This document shows, piece after piece, positions 1 through 7,575 of a DNA stretch of 64,000 nucleotides; within the stretch, counting starts at the first letter, position 1; every line of letters begins with the position of its first letter. The translations under genes and the position numbers were made by a program. Source of the DNA: Gammaproteobacteria bacterium (GTDB lineage Bacteria > Pseudomonadota > Gammaproteobacteria > SZUA-152). The notes under the pieces were generated by a model. That model saw nothing but the letters and a program-made list of their open reading frames with translations. It searched no databases and was not told where the DNA came from. Location of the stretch: the NCBI GenBank assembly GCA_032250735.1, contig JAVVEP010000001.1, positions 1 to 64,000 of the forward strand, read 5' to 3'.

Positions 1-49
1 TGCAAAATACGGCATCAAATGCTTTGTTGGTGGGCTTTAAGTTACGGAT

Positions 50-1162
50 TCAGGTGAAAGGGAAACCGGAGTCCAGTTTTACCAGTTGACCACCGGTAAC
101 CGCTGTACCATTAAAGGTGCCATCGGCAGCGTGGTAAAGATTGTAGCGCCAGATATGTTCATCCAGGCTGGTGCGTGAGGTACAGGCATAGCTGTCGATG
201 CCGCTGACGCCGTCATCATCTTTGCCGCGTAAAAAATTATCGGCATTAAAGGCAATGGCAAAGTCAGTTTGGCGGGATTCACCTGGATCAATGGTGTTGT
301 TCATGTCCTGATCAAAACCCTCATTGCTTGAGGTGTGGGCAACACCACCGGTGCTGCTCGTGTCATCCAGCACCACATTGGCTTTTTGCGTCATGGTGAA
401 GTCAGTAATCATGGCGTTAACCGCATTACCACCCACATTAATAAACTGGAATTGCGGCTGACCCAGGCTATTGTCCACAGTCTGCAGTGTTCCAGCCATG
501 GTGGTTTCAAAGCTACCCGGCGTACCGCCGAATAGAGCGGCATCCACAATTCCAGCAAAATTCATGACAAAGCTGCCAAATGGCCGGGTAGCGCTAACAC
601 CTTCACTGACTGTCACTTCCACCAAAATATTTTGTCCGTCCATCGGATCCGTGGCATTGGCCGTACCCGGCACCCAGATTTTGACAATCTGTGGTGAGCT
701 GTTGTCGGCGCGTGTGGAATTGATTGTCCACTTGTTGAATTTGGCCGTTTGCTCGCTGCTACCGGATCCTGTTGATTGCCCGCCACCGGTACCACCGCTG
801 GATTTATTCCCACCGGTTTCACACTTATCTTCATTAACCAGCGCGATATAGGCACCCTGGTTCACCATCGCGGTGGCACGTGTCTGTTCCATTACGCAGA
901 GGATCATATTCACCGTCTGTAGTGATTCCATGGATGCATCGTAAATATGTACCTGGGCTACATCGGAGGAATAATCGGTGCCGGCATCATTAAACAGTGC
1001 TGCAGCTACAGTACCGCTTCCGGAGTCATCCGGACTGGCGACCACGCTGAGGTTGGAGGGCATTTCCAGTCCAGTAACGGTATCGCTGCCACCTCCACCA
1101 CCGCCACCGCCACAGGCGGCTAATATCGAGGTTAATGCTACAAGGGGAAAAATCTTATTCAT
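50..1162 (-). CDS. Predicted lipoprotein of unknown function
   Basis: The 370-residue product begins with a short signal peptide ending in a lipobox-like LAAC, followed by eight glycines. It is therefore probably lipid-anchored, with a flexible glycine linker before the globular part. Residues 120-140 form a second low-complexity Gly/Ser/Thr stretch. The rest is a beta-rich sequence without a family I recognise; it contains three Cys beyond the lipobox and an Asp/Asn-rich segment near residue 290 (DQDMNNTIDPGES) that resembles a calcium-binding loop. The ATG at 1162 is preceded by a good AGGATC ribosome site. A degenerate second copy of the 3' end of this gene lies upstream at 1467-1513, so a paralogue may once have been adjacent. 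Confidence 0.75.
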   Translation of the reverse strand: MNKIFPLVALTSILAACGGGGGGGGSDTVTGLEMPSNLSVVASPDDSGSGTVAAALFNDAGTDYSSDVAQVHIYDASMESLQTVNMILCVMEQTRATAMVNQGAYIALVNEDKCETGGNKSSGGTGGGQSTGSGSSEQTAKFNKWTINSTRADNSSPQIVKIWVPGTANATDPMDGQNILVEVTVSEGVSATRPFGSFVMNFAGIVDAALFGGTPGSFETTMAGTLQTVDNSLGQPQFQFINVGGNAVNAMITDFTMTQKANVVLDDTSSTGGVAHTSSNEGFDQDMNNTIDPGESRQTDFAIAFNADNFLRGKDDDGVSGIDSYACTSRTSLDEHIWRYNLYHAADGTFNGTAVTGGQLVKLDSGFPFT

Positions 1163-1629
1163 TGTTATGATCCTTATTTGTCAGTCAGAGACGGTTTAAA
1201 AAAGGCGGCTGTTTCCCGTTGGAAAAAGCTCTGTTTTCCCCTTGCCGCTGGATTCAAGAGAATCACTGCCGGGATGTGTGGAGTTAAGGTTGAGTTTGTA
1301 AGGCGATCTGCATGTTTTGTTTTTTCGGCCAGATAATTTATTTCTTTAGAAATTGGCCACGATAAATTTCGAAGTTAATGATTTACAGGCCAGGCCCAAT
1401 GGAGGCATCGACTGGTTGTGGGATCAACGACAGGATTTGGCGGAGGTGTTGTGACTGGATCCGCGGTTAAGCCACTGATTCAGGTGATAGGCAAAACCCG
1501 AGTCAAAACCCGGGTCAGAGCAATTGTTTCTAATATTCCCCGTTGCCGCAGGCCGGCACCGAACAGCGGGATAAACACCGCTAGTCCATACTGCTACTGC
1601 CTGTTACTACGCGCAGGGTTATTGCCGGG
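1163..1629. other. Intergenic region with remnant, no intact gene
   Basis: These 467 bases separate the lipoprotein gene from the downstream end of the flavin oxidoreductase gene. The first 250 bases are AT-richer and should carry the lipoprotein promoter; I could not fix -35 and -10 boxes with confidence. The only recognisable content is the remnant at 1467-1513. Short open frames here look like chance. Confidence 0.5.
1467..1513 (-). pseudogene. Degenerate copy of the 3' end of the neighbouring lipoprotein gene
   Basis: About 38 bases here match positions 37-73, the last codons and downstream flank of the lipoprotein gene, with roughly 31 identities and one indel. The shared core includes GATTCAGGTGA, which on the minus strand carries the same TGA stop. 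The frame ahead of the stop is shifted relative to the intact gene, so this is a decayed fragment and not a gene. Confidence 0.45.
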
Positions 1630-2700
1630 CTATTGATGCATCGGATAGTCCGTGTAACCGGTGGCGTCACCGCCGTAGAAGGTGGCCTGATCCGGTTCAT
1701 TGAGCGGCAGGCCTTCCCGGAAACGGCGCACCAGGTCGGGGTTGGCGAGAAACGGTACGCCGAACGACACCAGATCCGCGTCGCCCTGGCGGATGGCCTG
1801 CTCGGCCCGCGCCTGGTCATAGCCATTGTTGGCCATGTACGGGCCACTGAAGCGCTCGCGCAGGGCGCGGTAGTCCAGGCTGCCGCGCTTGCTCATCATG
1901 TCCCCCTCCAGCACATGCAGGTAGGCCAGGCCGCGGCCACTGAGCTGCTCGATGAAGTAGGCGAAGTGGGATTGCGGGTCGGAGTCGGACATGTCGTTGA
2001 AGCTGTTCTCCGGGGTGAGGCGCACCGCTACCCGTTGGGCCGGCCACACCTGACACACCGCATCCAGCACCTCGTTGAGCAGGCGCATGCGGTTCTCCAC
2101 GCTGCCGCCGTAGCGGTCGTCACGCCGGTTGGTGCCGTCGCGCAGGAACTGATCGATCAGGTAGCCATTGGCGCCGTGCACCTCGATACCGTCGAAACCG
2201 GCGCGCCGGGCCATCTCCGCGGCGTGCCGGTATTGGGCGACGATGGTGGGGATCTCCCCGGTGTCCAGGGCGCGGGGTTCCACAAACGGCTGCGGGCCGC
2301 TGGCGGTAAACGCCTCGCCCGCGGGGCGCAGGGCGGAGGGCGCCACCGGGGTGGCATGGTCCGGCAGCAGGCTGGGGTGGGAGATGCGTCCGCAGTACCA
2401 TAACTGGATAAAGATATGCCCGTTTTCCTTGTGCACGGCATTAACCACCTCGCGCCAGCCGGCCACCTGCGCCTCGCTATGGATCCCCGGCGTGGCCGGA
2501 TAACCGACGCCCCCGGGCGAGACCTGTGAGGCCTCGGTGATCAGCAGCCCGGCCGTGGCCCGCTGTTGATAGTAGGTCGCCGCCAGCGGATTGGGCACGT
2601 TGCCCTCAATCGCCCGGTTGCGGGTCATGGGCGCCATCACCATGCGGTTGGGCAGGATCAGGTCGCCTATGGGAATCGGTGTAAACAGGTCGGTGGACAT
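1630..2700 (-). CDS. Old Yellow Enzyme family NADH:flavin oxidoreductase (NemA-like)
   Basis: This 356-residue protein has the usual length and motifs of the FMN-dependent Old Yellow Enzymes that reduce activated alkenes, N-ethylmaleimide and nitro compounds. The N-terminus LPNRMVMAPMTRNRA is the family signature. The substrate-anion pair is H175 and N178 in EVHGANGYL, and RYGGS with Y197 gives the proton-donor tyrosine. The C-terminal phosphate-binding region includes DLVSFGVPFLANPDLV. The start ATG at 2700 has an AGGAGC site seven bases upstream. It lies downstream of, and on the same strand as, an AhpD-like gene and near a divergent TetR gene, a common arrangement for electrophile-stress genes. 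The exact substrate cannot be told. Confidence 0.9.
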   Translation of the reverse strand: MSTDLFTPIPIGDLILPNRMVMAPMTRNRAIEGNVPNPLAATYYQQRATAGLLITEASQVSPGGVGYPATPGIHSEAQVAGWREVVNAVHKENGHIFIQLWYCGRISHPSLLPDHATPVAPSALRPAGEAFTASGPQPFVEPRALDTGEIPTIVAQYRHAAEMARRAGFDGIEVHGANGYLIDQFLRDGTNRRDDRYGGSVENRMRLLNEVLDAVCQVWPAQRVAVRLTPENSFNDMSDSDPQSHFAYFIEQLSGRGLAYLHVLEGDMMSKRGSLDYRALRERFSGPYMANNGYDQARAEQAIRQGDADLVSFGVPFLANPDLVRRFREGLPLNEPDQATFYGGDATGYTDYPMHQ

Positions 2701-3043
2701 TGTTGCTCCTTATGTTCGGCAAATTCTGCTGTGCATTGATGGACCTGGAGAGGTCCTGGTTGATGGGGGCGTCACTGCCCGTTCCGGCTGGCGCGCCGTG
2801 GCCATACAGCCGCGTGTTGTTGCATTGTTGTTGAATTATGGACCCCTTATGGCGTCGGTGACGCGCCCACCACCAACTGCTTGCGGGATTAGATTCCTTC
2901 ATGAAGCGCCTACGCCTGGATGTCCGTGCACTGCCGCGCGCGTCCTGGGCAAGACACGTACTCTCGAGCGGGGTCAGGTTTTGTTCACAGGCCTTCAGCC
3001 GCGCCCCATGAACATTACAAACCTGAAAACGAAAGAGGGCAAA
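2701..3043. other. Intergenic region upstream of the flavin oxidoreductase
   Basis: These 343 bases hold no gene I can support. Next to the oxidoreductase start there is a short perfect inverted repeat at 2741-2756 that could bind a regulator. The oxidoreductase may therefore have its own promoter and need not be co-transcribed with the gene that ends at 3044. Confidence 0.5.
2741..2756. promoter_or_regulatory. Inverted repeat upstream of the oxidoreductase gene
   Basis: GGACCT and AGGTCC form a perfect 6-4-6 inverted repeat 41 bases upstream of the oxidoreductase start codon. A GACC/GGTC palindrome is also found in the known NemR operator of enteric nemRA, but the regulator here is unknown. 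It could equally be a small RNA hairpin in the leader. Confidence 0.3.
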
Positions 3044-3610
3044 TCAGGCCCCCTGGGTGGGCTTGCCCTCCCAGGCAAACGGGCTCATGGCCGCATCGAG
3101 CGGGGTCTGTGCGATGTGGTTGAAGTAGTTGCTCAGGGTCTTCATGCCTACGGCCAGAACCACGTCACCCACCTGCTGCATGTCAAAGCCGGCGTCGAGA
3201 AATTGCTGGATATCCGCCTCGCTCAGCCAGCCACGCTTGTCCACCATTTTGGCGGTGAAGGTGCGCAGGGCCTCCAGGCGGGGATCGGCGATGGGTCGAT
3301 CATCCCGCAGCGCCTCCACTGCATCGGCTGGCACCTGGACCAGGTTCGCGACCATGGAGTGCGCGGCGACACAGTAGTCACAGCCGTTGTAGCGGCTCAC
3401 CGCCAGCAGGGCGACCTGTTGCTCCTGCGGGCTCAGGCTGCTGCCGGCATAGAGGCCGGAGAGGCTGAGATAGCCCGCGGCCAGGGCGGGTGAGTTGGCC
3501 ATGCCGCTGATCAGGTTGGGGACGAAGCCGAAGGTCTGTTTGGCCTGTGCCATGCTCGGCAGGGCCTTTTCGGGGGCCGTCGTTTCATCGTGAAAGGTGA
3601 ATGTTGTCAT
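3044..3610 (-). CDS. Carboxymuconolactone decarboxylase / AhpD-like protein
   Basis: The 188-residue protein belongs to the AhpD-like superfamily of small helical proteins that use a CxxC pair for peroxide or thiol redox chemistry. The motif CDYCVAAH near residue 94 has both cysteines and the conserved histidine. The frame stays open to 3781, but the start at 3610 is chosen because it has GGAGGA upstream and the homologous part starts there. It is divergent from the TetR gene at 3732, with a palindromic operator between them. With the neighbouring flavin reductase it looks like a redox or electrophile-stress module. The substrate is unknown. Confidence 0.88.
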   Translation of the reverse strand: MTTFTFHDETTAPEKALPSMAQAKQTFGFVPNLISGMANSPALAAGYLSLSGLYAGSSLSPQEQQVALLAVSRYNGCDYCVAAHSMVANLVQVPADAVEALRDDRPIADPRLEALRTFTAKMVDKRGWLSEADIQQFLDAGFDMQQVGDVVLAVGMKTLSNYFNHIAQTPLDAAMSPFAWEGKPTQGA

Positions 3611-3656
3611 GGGGTTTCCTCCTGGGTGGGGTGGTGTAGTGGGCCAATGCCGAGGC

Positions 3657-3697
3657 AGTATGGCAATTATTGAACGTTCGTTCAAGTATGGTATTAT
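3657..3697. promoter_or_regulatory. Divergent promoters sharing a TetR-type operator
   Basis: A perfect 7-2-7 palindrome, TTGAACGTTCGTTCAA, lies at 3670-3685. Each arm doubles as a -35 box. On the plus strand TTGAAC is followed after 16 bases by TATTAT at 3692-3697, pointing to the TetR gene. On the minus strand TTGAAC is followed after 17 bases by CATACT at 3662-3657, pointing to the AhpD-like gene. Regulator binding would block both promoters, which fits autorepression plus control of the neighbour. Confidence 0.75.
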
Positions 3698-3731
3698 CGC
3701 GCCCATTGTCGACCGACCCCGAGAGACCCCG

Positions 3732-4352
3732 ATGCCACGTCCCATTGAATTTGATCGTGATGACACCCTGCGCCGCGCCATGACCGTGTTCTGGCGCCAG
3801 GGCTACCACGCCACCTCGATCAGGGATCTGATCGCCGCTACCCAGCTGCAGCCGGGCAGCCTGTACGGCGCCTTTCGGAACAAGCGCAGCCTGTTTATCG
3901 CGGCACTGGATGCCTACTTTGCCGGCATCCGTGAGCGGATACAGGCGTGTCTGCACACGCAGCACTCGCCGCTGGGGCAGTTGCGGGTATTTTTTGACCG
4001 GCTGATCGATGAGGCGGTGGCTGATGCGGACAGCAAGGGTTGCCTGCTGGTCAACACCCTGCTGGAGATGCCGGCGGAGGATGCGGAGATCAACCAGCGG
4101 GTCTGCGCCATGTTTACCGAGGTGGAGGCGGAGTTTGAGCGCGTGCTGCGCGAGGCCCGGGATCGCGGGGAGCTGGCCGCCGACAGGGACCCCGTGGCCC
4201 TGGCCCGCCTGCTGATTGTCGGTATCTACGGTCTGCGGGTCTATCACAAGACCCGCCCCGGCGCGGCCTGTCTGCACGAGATCGTCGACGGCCTGTTCAC
4301 GGCCCTGGGTGTGACAGGGCCGCTGGACGCGGCACCCGGCGCATCCCGTTAA
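3732..4352 (+). CDS. TetR/AcrR family transcriptional regulator
   Basis: The 206-residue protein has an N-terminal TetR helix-turn-helix at about residues 10-58; the segment ATSIRDLIAATQLQPGSLYG and the following FRNKRSLF are typical. The C-terminal ligand-binding half contains a single Cys in KGCLLVNTLLEM, a pattern seen in AcuR/NemR-like members, some of which sense electrophiles through cysteine. The frame is open upstream to 3597, but ATG 3732 gives the normal N-terminus and leaves the operator outside the gene. Divergent position and shared operator indicate that it represses itself and the AhpD-like gene, and perhaps the flavin reductase. The ligand is not known. Confidence 0.9.
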   Translation: MPRPIEFDRDDTLRRAMTVFWRQGYHATSIRDLIAATQLQPGSLYGAFRNKRSLFIAALDAYFAGIRERIQACLHTQHSPLGQLRVFFDRLIDEAVADADSKGCLLVNTLLEMPAEDAEINQRVCAMFTEVEAEFERVLREARDRGELAADRDPVALARLLIVGIYGLRVYHKTRPGAACLHEIVDGLFTALGVTGPLDAAPGASR

Positions 4353-4552
4353 ACACGGCGGCGTGGTGTGGCAGCCGCCGCGCTGCGGCTCTCAGTCACC
4401 AAAGGCACATCAAACTCTCGCTCATAGAAGTCTATTCATAGTTATTTGAACCGGTTTTGCTTTCAGGCAGGCCTGCTGACAGCAATTTTCGGTTACCTTG
4501 ACGATCGTGCGATACTGGCTGGCGCACAATCATACGATCAACACGGATATTT

Positions 4553-5800
4553 ATGTTTGGCATTGCTGGTTCTATTTCTTCGCTACTATTGAGTACAGCC
4601 ATTCTGCTGCTGGGCATGGGCCTGCAGGGTACCCTGCTGGGTCTGCGTGCCGGTGTGGAAGGCTACTCGATGACCATGACCGGCATCGTCATGTCGTCGT
4701 ATTTCATCGGCTTTGCAGTGGGCAGCATTTACTGTCCCCGACTCATTCGGCAGTACGGGCATATTCGCGCCTACGCCGCCATGGCAACGCTGTCCTCGGC
4801 GGTAGCCGTAGCCTTTATCCTGAACACCGATACCTGGTTCTGGATTCTGCTGAGAATTATCAGCGGCTTCTGCATCGTGGGGATGTACATGGTGATCGAG
4901 AGCTGGCTCAACGTGCTGGCGAGCAACGCCCTGCGCGGTCGCTTCTTTGGCATCTACATGGTGATCACCCTGCTGGCCATGGCGTGCGGTCAGCACCTGC
5001 TGCGGTTGGGCGAGGTGGCCAGTTTCGAGCTGTTCGCCATCACCACGATTCTGATTTCCCTGGCGGTGCTGCCGGTGGTGCTGACCCGCATCACCGAACC
5101 AAAAATAGCGACCCCCAAAAGGCTCAGCCTGAGACGCCTGTATGGCATCTCGCCGCTGGGCGTTGTGGGCACCCTGTCGGCCGGTCTGATCACCGGTTCC
5201 ATCTGGGGTATGGGCGCGCTGTATGCGGCCCGCATCGGGCTGGATAATATCGGCATCGCCTGGTTGATGAGCGCCATCATCATTGGTGGCGCCACGCTGC
5301 AATGGCCGCTGGGCATCTTGTCGGATGTGATGGATCGACGCCGGGTAATCAGCCTGTGCTGCTTTTCCGGCGCCGCGATGGCCGTGTTGAACAGTCTGGT
5401 GAGCATCGATACCGGCTGGCTGTTTTACGGTGTATCGTTCGTTTTTGGCGGTTTTGCCTTTACCCTCTATGCCCTGAGCGCGGCCCATGTGAATGACCGC
5501 ATCGATTCGGATCAAAGCCTGGAGGCGGCCCAGGGCCTGTTGCAGCTGTATGGTATCGGCGCAATTCTCGGGCCGTTGGTCGCCAGTCAGGCGCTGGAAC
5601 ATTTCGGCCCCCGCGGCATGCTGATTCTGTTTGCGCTGATCATGGGCTTTCTCGGCCTGTTTACCCTGCACCGCATGCACAACCGCAGCGCACCCCCGGT
5701 CGAGGAACAGAATGAGTTTATCCCCCTGGCCCGCACCTCGCCCATCGCGCTGGAGCTGAGCCCGCTGGCTGAGCCGGCGGACAGCCCCGAAAAGCCCTGA
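4553..5800 (+). CDS. MFS transporter, YcaD-like
   Basis: This 415-residue protein is a 12-helix major facilitator of the YcaD-like group. The N-terminal helix and first loop (LGMGLQGTLLGLRAGVEGYS, then SSYFIGFAVGS) are typical, and a motif-A-like loop appears after helix 2. The C-terminal 40 residues after the last helix are hydrophilic and not conserved. It stands alone between the TetR gene and the AT-rich island; a 200-base gap upstream should hold its promoter. The substrate of this group is not established, so only export or import of a small molecule can be suggested. Confidence 0.85.
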   Translation: MFGIAGSISSLLLSTAILLLGMGLQGTLLGLRAGVEGYSMTMTGIVMSSYFIGFAVGSIYCPRLIRQYGHIRAYAAMATLSSAVAVAFILNTDTWFWILLRIISGFCIVGMYMVIESWLNVLASNALRGRFFGIYMVITLLAMACGQHLLRLGEVASFELFAITTILISLAVLPVVLTRITEPKIATPKRLSLRRLYGISPLGVVGTLSAGLITGSIWGMGALYAARIGLDNIGIAWLMSAIIIGGATLQWPLGILSDVMDRRRVISLCCFSGAAMAVLNSLVSIDTGWLFYGVSFVFGGFAFTLYALSAAHVNDRIDSDQSLEAAQGLLQLYGIGAILGPLVASQALEHFGPRGMLILFALIMGFLGLFTLHRMHNRSAPPVEEQNEFIPLARTSPIALELSPLAEPADSPEKP

Positions 5801-5938
5801 AACCGACAGACGCCTAAAGACCGTATATCTGTGCACACACCCATGAATTTTGGGGCTGCGGGGAGTATAGTTTGCCCGCATCACATCCTTCTGAGGAATA
5901 TTCAGCAGTTATGAAAAGTTTTATCTCATTTGCGAAAA

Positions 5939-6241
5939 ATGAAGAACTTAGAACTTGAAGAGATGCTTAAAATCACTAGCGATGTAACAAAGTCAAATTT
6001 TGGAACAGAAAACCTAATAAAACTTTATAAACAGGACACTATTCCTGTTTTAAATTTATGTGATTCAATTTCTGAGGGTGGCGATGTAATCCATGTCAAT
6101 GAAAAGCAATCACCAACAGGTCCAGGATGGGTGTTTCGCAAAGTTTATTACTATGGTGAGGGTAAATCAATAATGCTTAAATTTGTAGTTTTAAAAGAGA
6201 ACGGCCGCATTGCAGTAACCACTTTTGGCCTCGCTAAATAA
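5939..6241 (+). CDS. Hypothetical protein of cassette 1
   Basis: This 100-residue protein has no family I recognise. It starts with a short acidic helix (LELEEMLKITSDV) and ends with what looks like beta strands (PGWVFRKVYYYGEG, then MLKFVVLKENGRIAVTTFG), so a small alpha/beta fold is likely. There is no signal peptide or membrane segment. ATG 5939 is chosen; a TTG at 5930 in the same frame is possible. A separate 15-codon frame starts at the ATG inside the cassette junction (5911) and overlaps the start, which may serve translation coupling. Codon and base use are AT-rich, unlike the flanking genes. Function unknown. Confidence 0.6.
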   Translation: MKNLELEEMLKITSDVTKSNFGTENLIKLYKQDTIPVLNLCDSISEGGDVIHVNEKQSPTGPGWVFRKVYYYGEGKSIMLKFVVLKENGRIAVTTFGLAK

Positions 6242-6242
6242 T

Positions 6243-6294
6243 GCCTAAAGAATAGATAGCGTGACAAGGGGTATCGTTAATCAAACTGTTATGA
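6243..6294 (+). repeat. attC-like junction after cassette 1
   Basis: GCCTAAA at 6243 and GTTATGA at 6288-6294 are in the places of the outer attC boxes. In between lies the conserved block 6263-6291, which matches 6774-6802 at 26 of 29 positions. TAGCG and CGTTA flank the block centre and can form the inner stem with mismatches. The left box matches the attC consensus only weakly. Confidence 0.5.
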
Positions 6295-6303
6295 GTCAAA
6301 AGA

Positions 6304-6759
6304 ATGGAAATAGTTGAGAATAAAAGTAACTATTTAAATGACTTCATCCGTTTGAATGAAGCGTGGATCTCTAAATATTTTCAAATTGAGGAAATAGATC
6401 GGGAGCTTGCCGCAAATCCACAGAAAATAATTGAAGGTGGTGGTTATATATTCAGCCTTATCGAAAACAATAAGGTTATCGGTGTTTGTGCGCTATTCAA
6501 TGAAGGCAACGGTATATATGAGCTTGCACGAATGACTATTCAAAAAGAACACCGTGGCAATGGTTATGGAGGTAAACTATTAGAAGCATGCATTAACAAA
6601 CTGCGACAAATTGGTGCAAGAGAAGTATATCTTGTCTCGAATACAATGTTAAAGTCAGCCATTTCACTATATGAAAAATATGGATTCAAAACCACGAATA
6701 TTGGGCAACATCCAGTTTACGCTAGGGCAAACATTACTATGGCGAAACAAATCTCATAA
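6304..6759 (+). CDS. GNAT family N-acetyltransferase (cassette 2)
   Basis: The 151-residue protein is a complete GCN5-related acetyltransferase, transferring acetyl from acetyl-CoA to an amine. The acetyl-CoA loop is EHRGNGYGGKLLEA at about residues 81-94, preceded by the beta-4 segment YELARMTIQ and followed by EVYLVSNTML and the C-terminal motif SAISLYEKYGFK. The substrate is unknown; the group includes self-protection, antibiotic-modifying and protein-modifying enzymes. The gene is AT-rich, begins 13 bases after the cassette junction and ends with CTCATAA, the complement of the start of its own cassette. GNAT genes are among the most frequent cargo of chromosomal integrons. Confidence 0.9.
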   Translation: MEIVENKSNYLNDFIRLNEAWISKYFQIEEIDRELAANPQKIIEGGGYIFSLIENNKVIGVCALFNEGNGIYELARMTIQKEHRGNGYGGKLLEACINKLRQIGAREVYLVSNTMLKSAISLYEKYGFKTTNIGQHPVYARANITMAKQIS

Positions 6760-6805
6760 AAAATAAATAACAAGACAAGGGGTCTCGTTAATCAAATAGT
6801 TAGCC
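6753..6805 (+). repeat. attC-like junction after cassette 2
   Basis: The site runs from CTCATAA, overlapping the stop of the acetyltransferase gene, to GTTAGCC at 6799. An inner stem is formed by TAACAAGA and TCTCGTTA with one mismatch around the loop CAAGGGG. The block 6774-6802 is shared with the junction at 6263-6291. At about 53 bases it is at the short end for attC sites. Confidence 0.55.
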
Positions 6806-6825
6806 TTGTAGTAGATTTTTCCACA

Positions 6826-7575
6826 ATGAAGATTTCAACAAAAATTACAAACCAAGGAATAACAATCAGTTTCGGTGAACAGCCACACGAGCGCCTGACA
6901 CCGTTACCTTCGGCAAATCAAGAAAATCCGAAACGCTATTATGTATATGGCCATTACGACAAGCGAGGCATTCCTTTCTATATCGGAAAGGGAATCAAGC
7001 GCCGTGCTTGGGACGAAGATCGACATTTTCTTTGGCGCCGATACGTAGAAAAGCATCTCAACGGCGAGTACAAAGTTGTTATTCTGGTAGATGATCTTAA
7101 ATCTGCACAGGCCGAGGAATTAGAAAGCGAGTGGATAGCACAAGAGTCAGAAACGTTAGTAAATTGGATAAATTTCGGTCGAAAAACAGACTTTTCCGCC
7201 CTGGATACCTTCCACAAGTTGCGTAATGTTAATCGGGAGCTATTGGGAGCGGCCCGCGAACAAGAGCAGTCAAAACCAGATGAAGCAATAAAATTATATA
7301 TTAAGGCATTGGTAAATATCGAAGCCTACGCGACTATACAACCGGAAATGGGTTTGGTTGGTCAACTCATCGACGAAGAACGGCAAGAAAACGGTATTGG
7401 TGGAGAATTATCAATCCTAGATAGGCTTACACTGTGCCTAATCTGCGCAGACCGACAAACAGAGGCATCAGAAATAACAGGACAATATTTTGCAAAGTAC
7501 CAAGCTGACGAAGAACTTAGTGCTGCGATACGAATAAAGAATCGAGTAGAAAAGGCGATAAAAAAGAATAGCTAA
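6826..7575 (+). CDS. GIY-YIG nuclease domain protein (cassette 3)
   Basis: The 249-residue protein has a GIY-YIG nuclease fold at about residues 37-110. YYVYGHYD corresponds to the GIY motif and PFYIGKG to YIG, followed by the conserved arginine in KRRAWDED and the metal-binding glutamate in LESEWI. The C-terminal 130 residues are helical, possibly a TPR-like or regulatory part (ARE-QEQSKPDEAIKLYIKALVNIEAYA). GIY-YIG enzymes include homing and restriction nucleases and repair enzymes; the organisation here resembles the LEM-3-like GIY-YIG subgroup. The gene is AT-rich and sits in the cassette cluster, so a role in defence against foreign DNA is a fair guess but not shown. Confidence 0.75.
   Translation: MKISTKITNQGITISFGEQPHERLTPLPSANQENPKRYYVYGHYDKRGIPFYIGKGIKRRAWDEDRHFLWRRYVEKHLNGEYKVVILVDDLKSAQAEELESEWIAQESETLVNWINFGRKTDFSALDTFHKLRNVNRELLGAAREQEQSKPDEAIKLYIKALVNIEAYATIQPEMGLVGQLIDEERQENGIGGELSILDRLTLCLICADRQTEASEITGQYFAKYQADEELSAAIRIKNRVEKAIKKNS

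Noticed and set aside
978-1199. Plus-strand frame with a run of ten prolines
   Set aside because: The prolines are the complement of the polyglycine linker of the lipoprotein.
1633-2403. 256-residue plus-strand frame opposite the flavin oxidoreductase
   Set aside because: It is the mirror frame of a well-supported gene with complete family motifs; GC-rich codon use leaves such frames open.
2591-3493. 300-residue plus-strand frame
   Set aside because: It spans the ends of two minus-strand genes with clear motifs and the gap between them, and its sequence is low in coding character.
4356-4386. GC-rich hairpin after the TetR gene
   Set aside because: The stem CGGCGGC/GCCGCCG has a long loop and no U-run, so it is too weak to call a terminator.
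4586-5884. 432-residue minus-strand frame opposite the MFS gene
   Set aside because: Composition rich in Gln, His and Arg, typical of antisense translation of a membrane protein gene.
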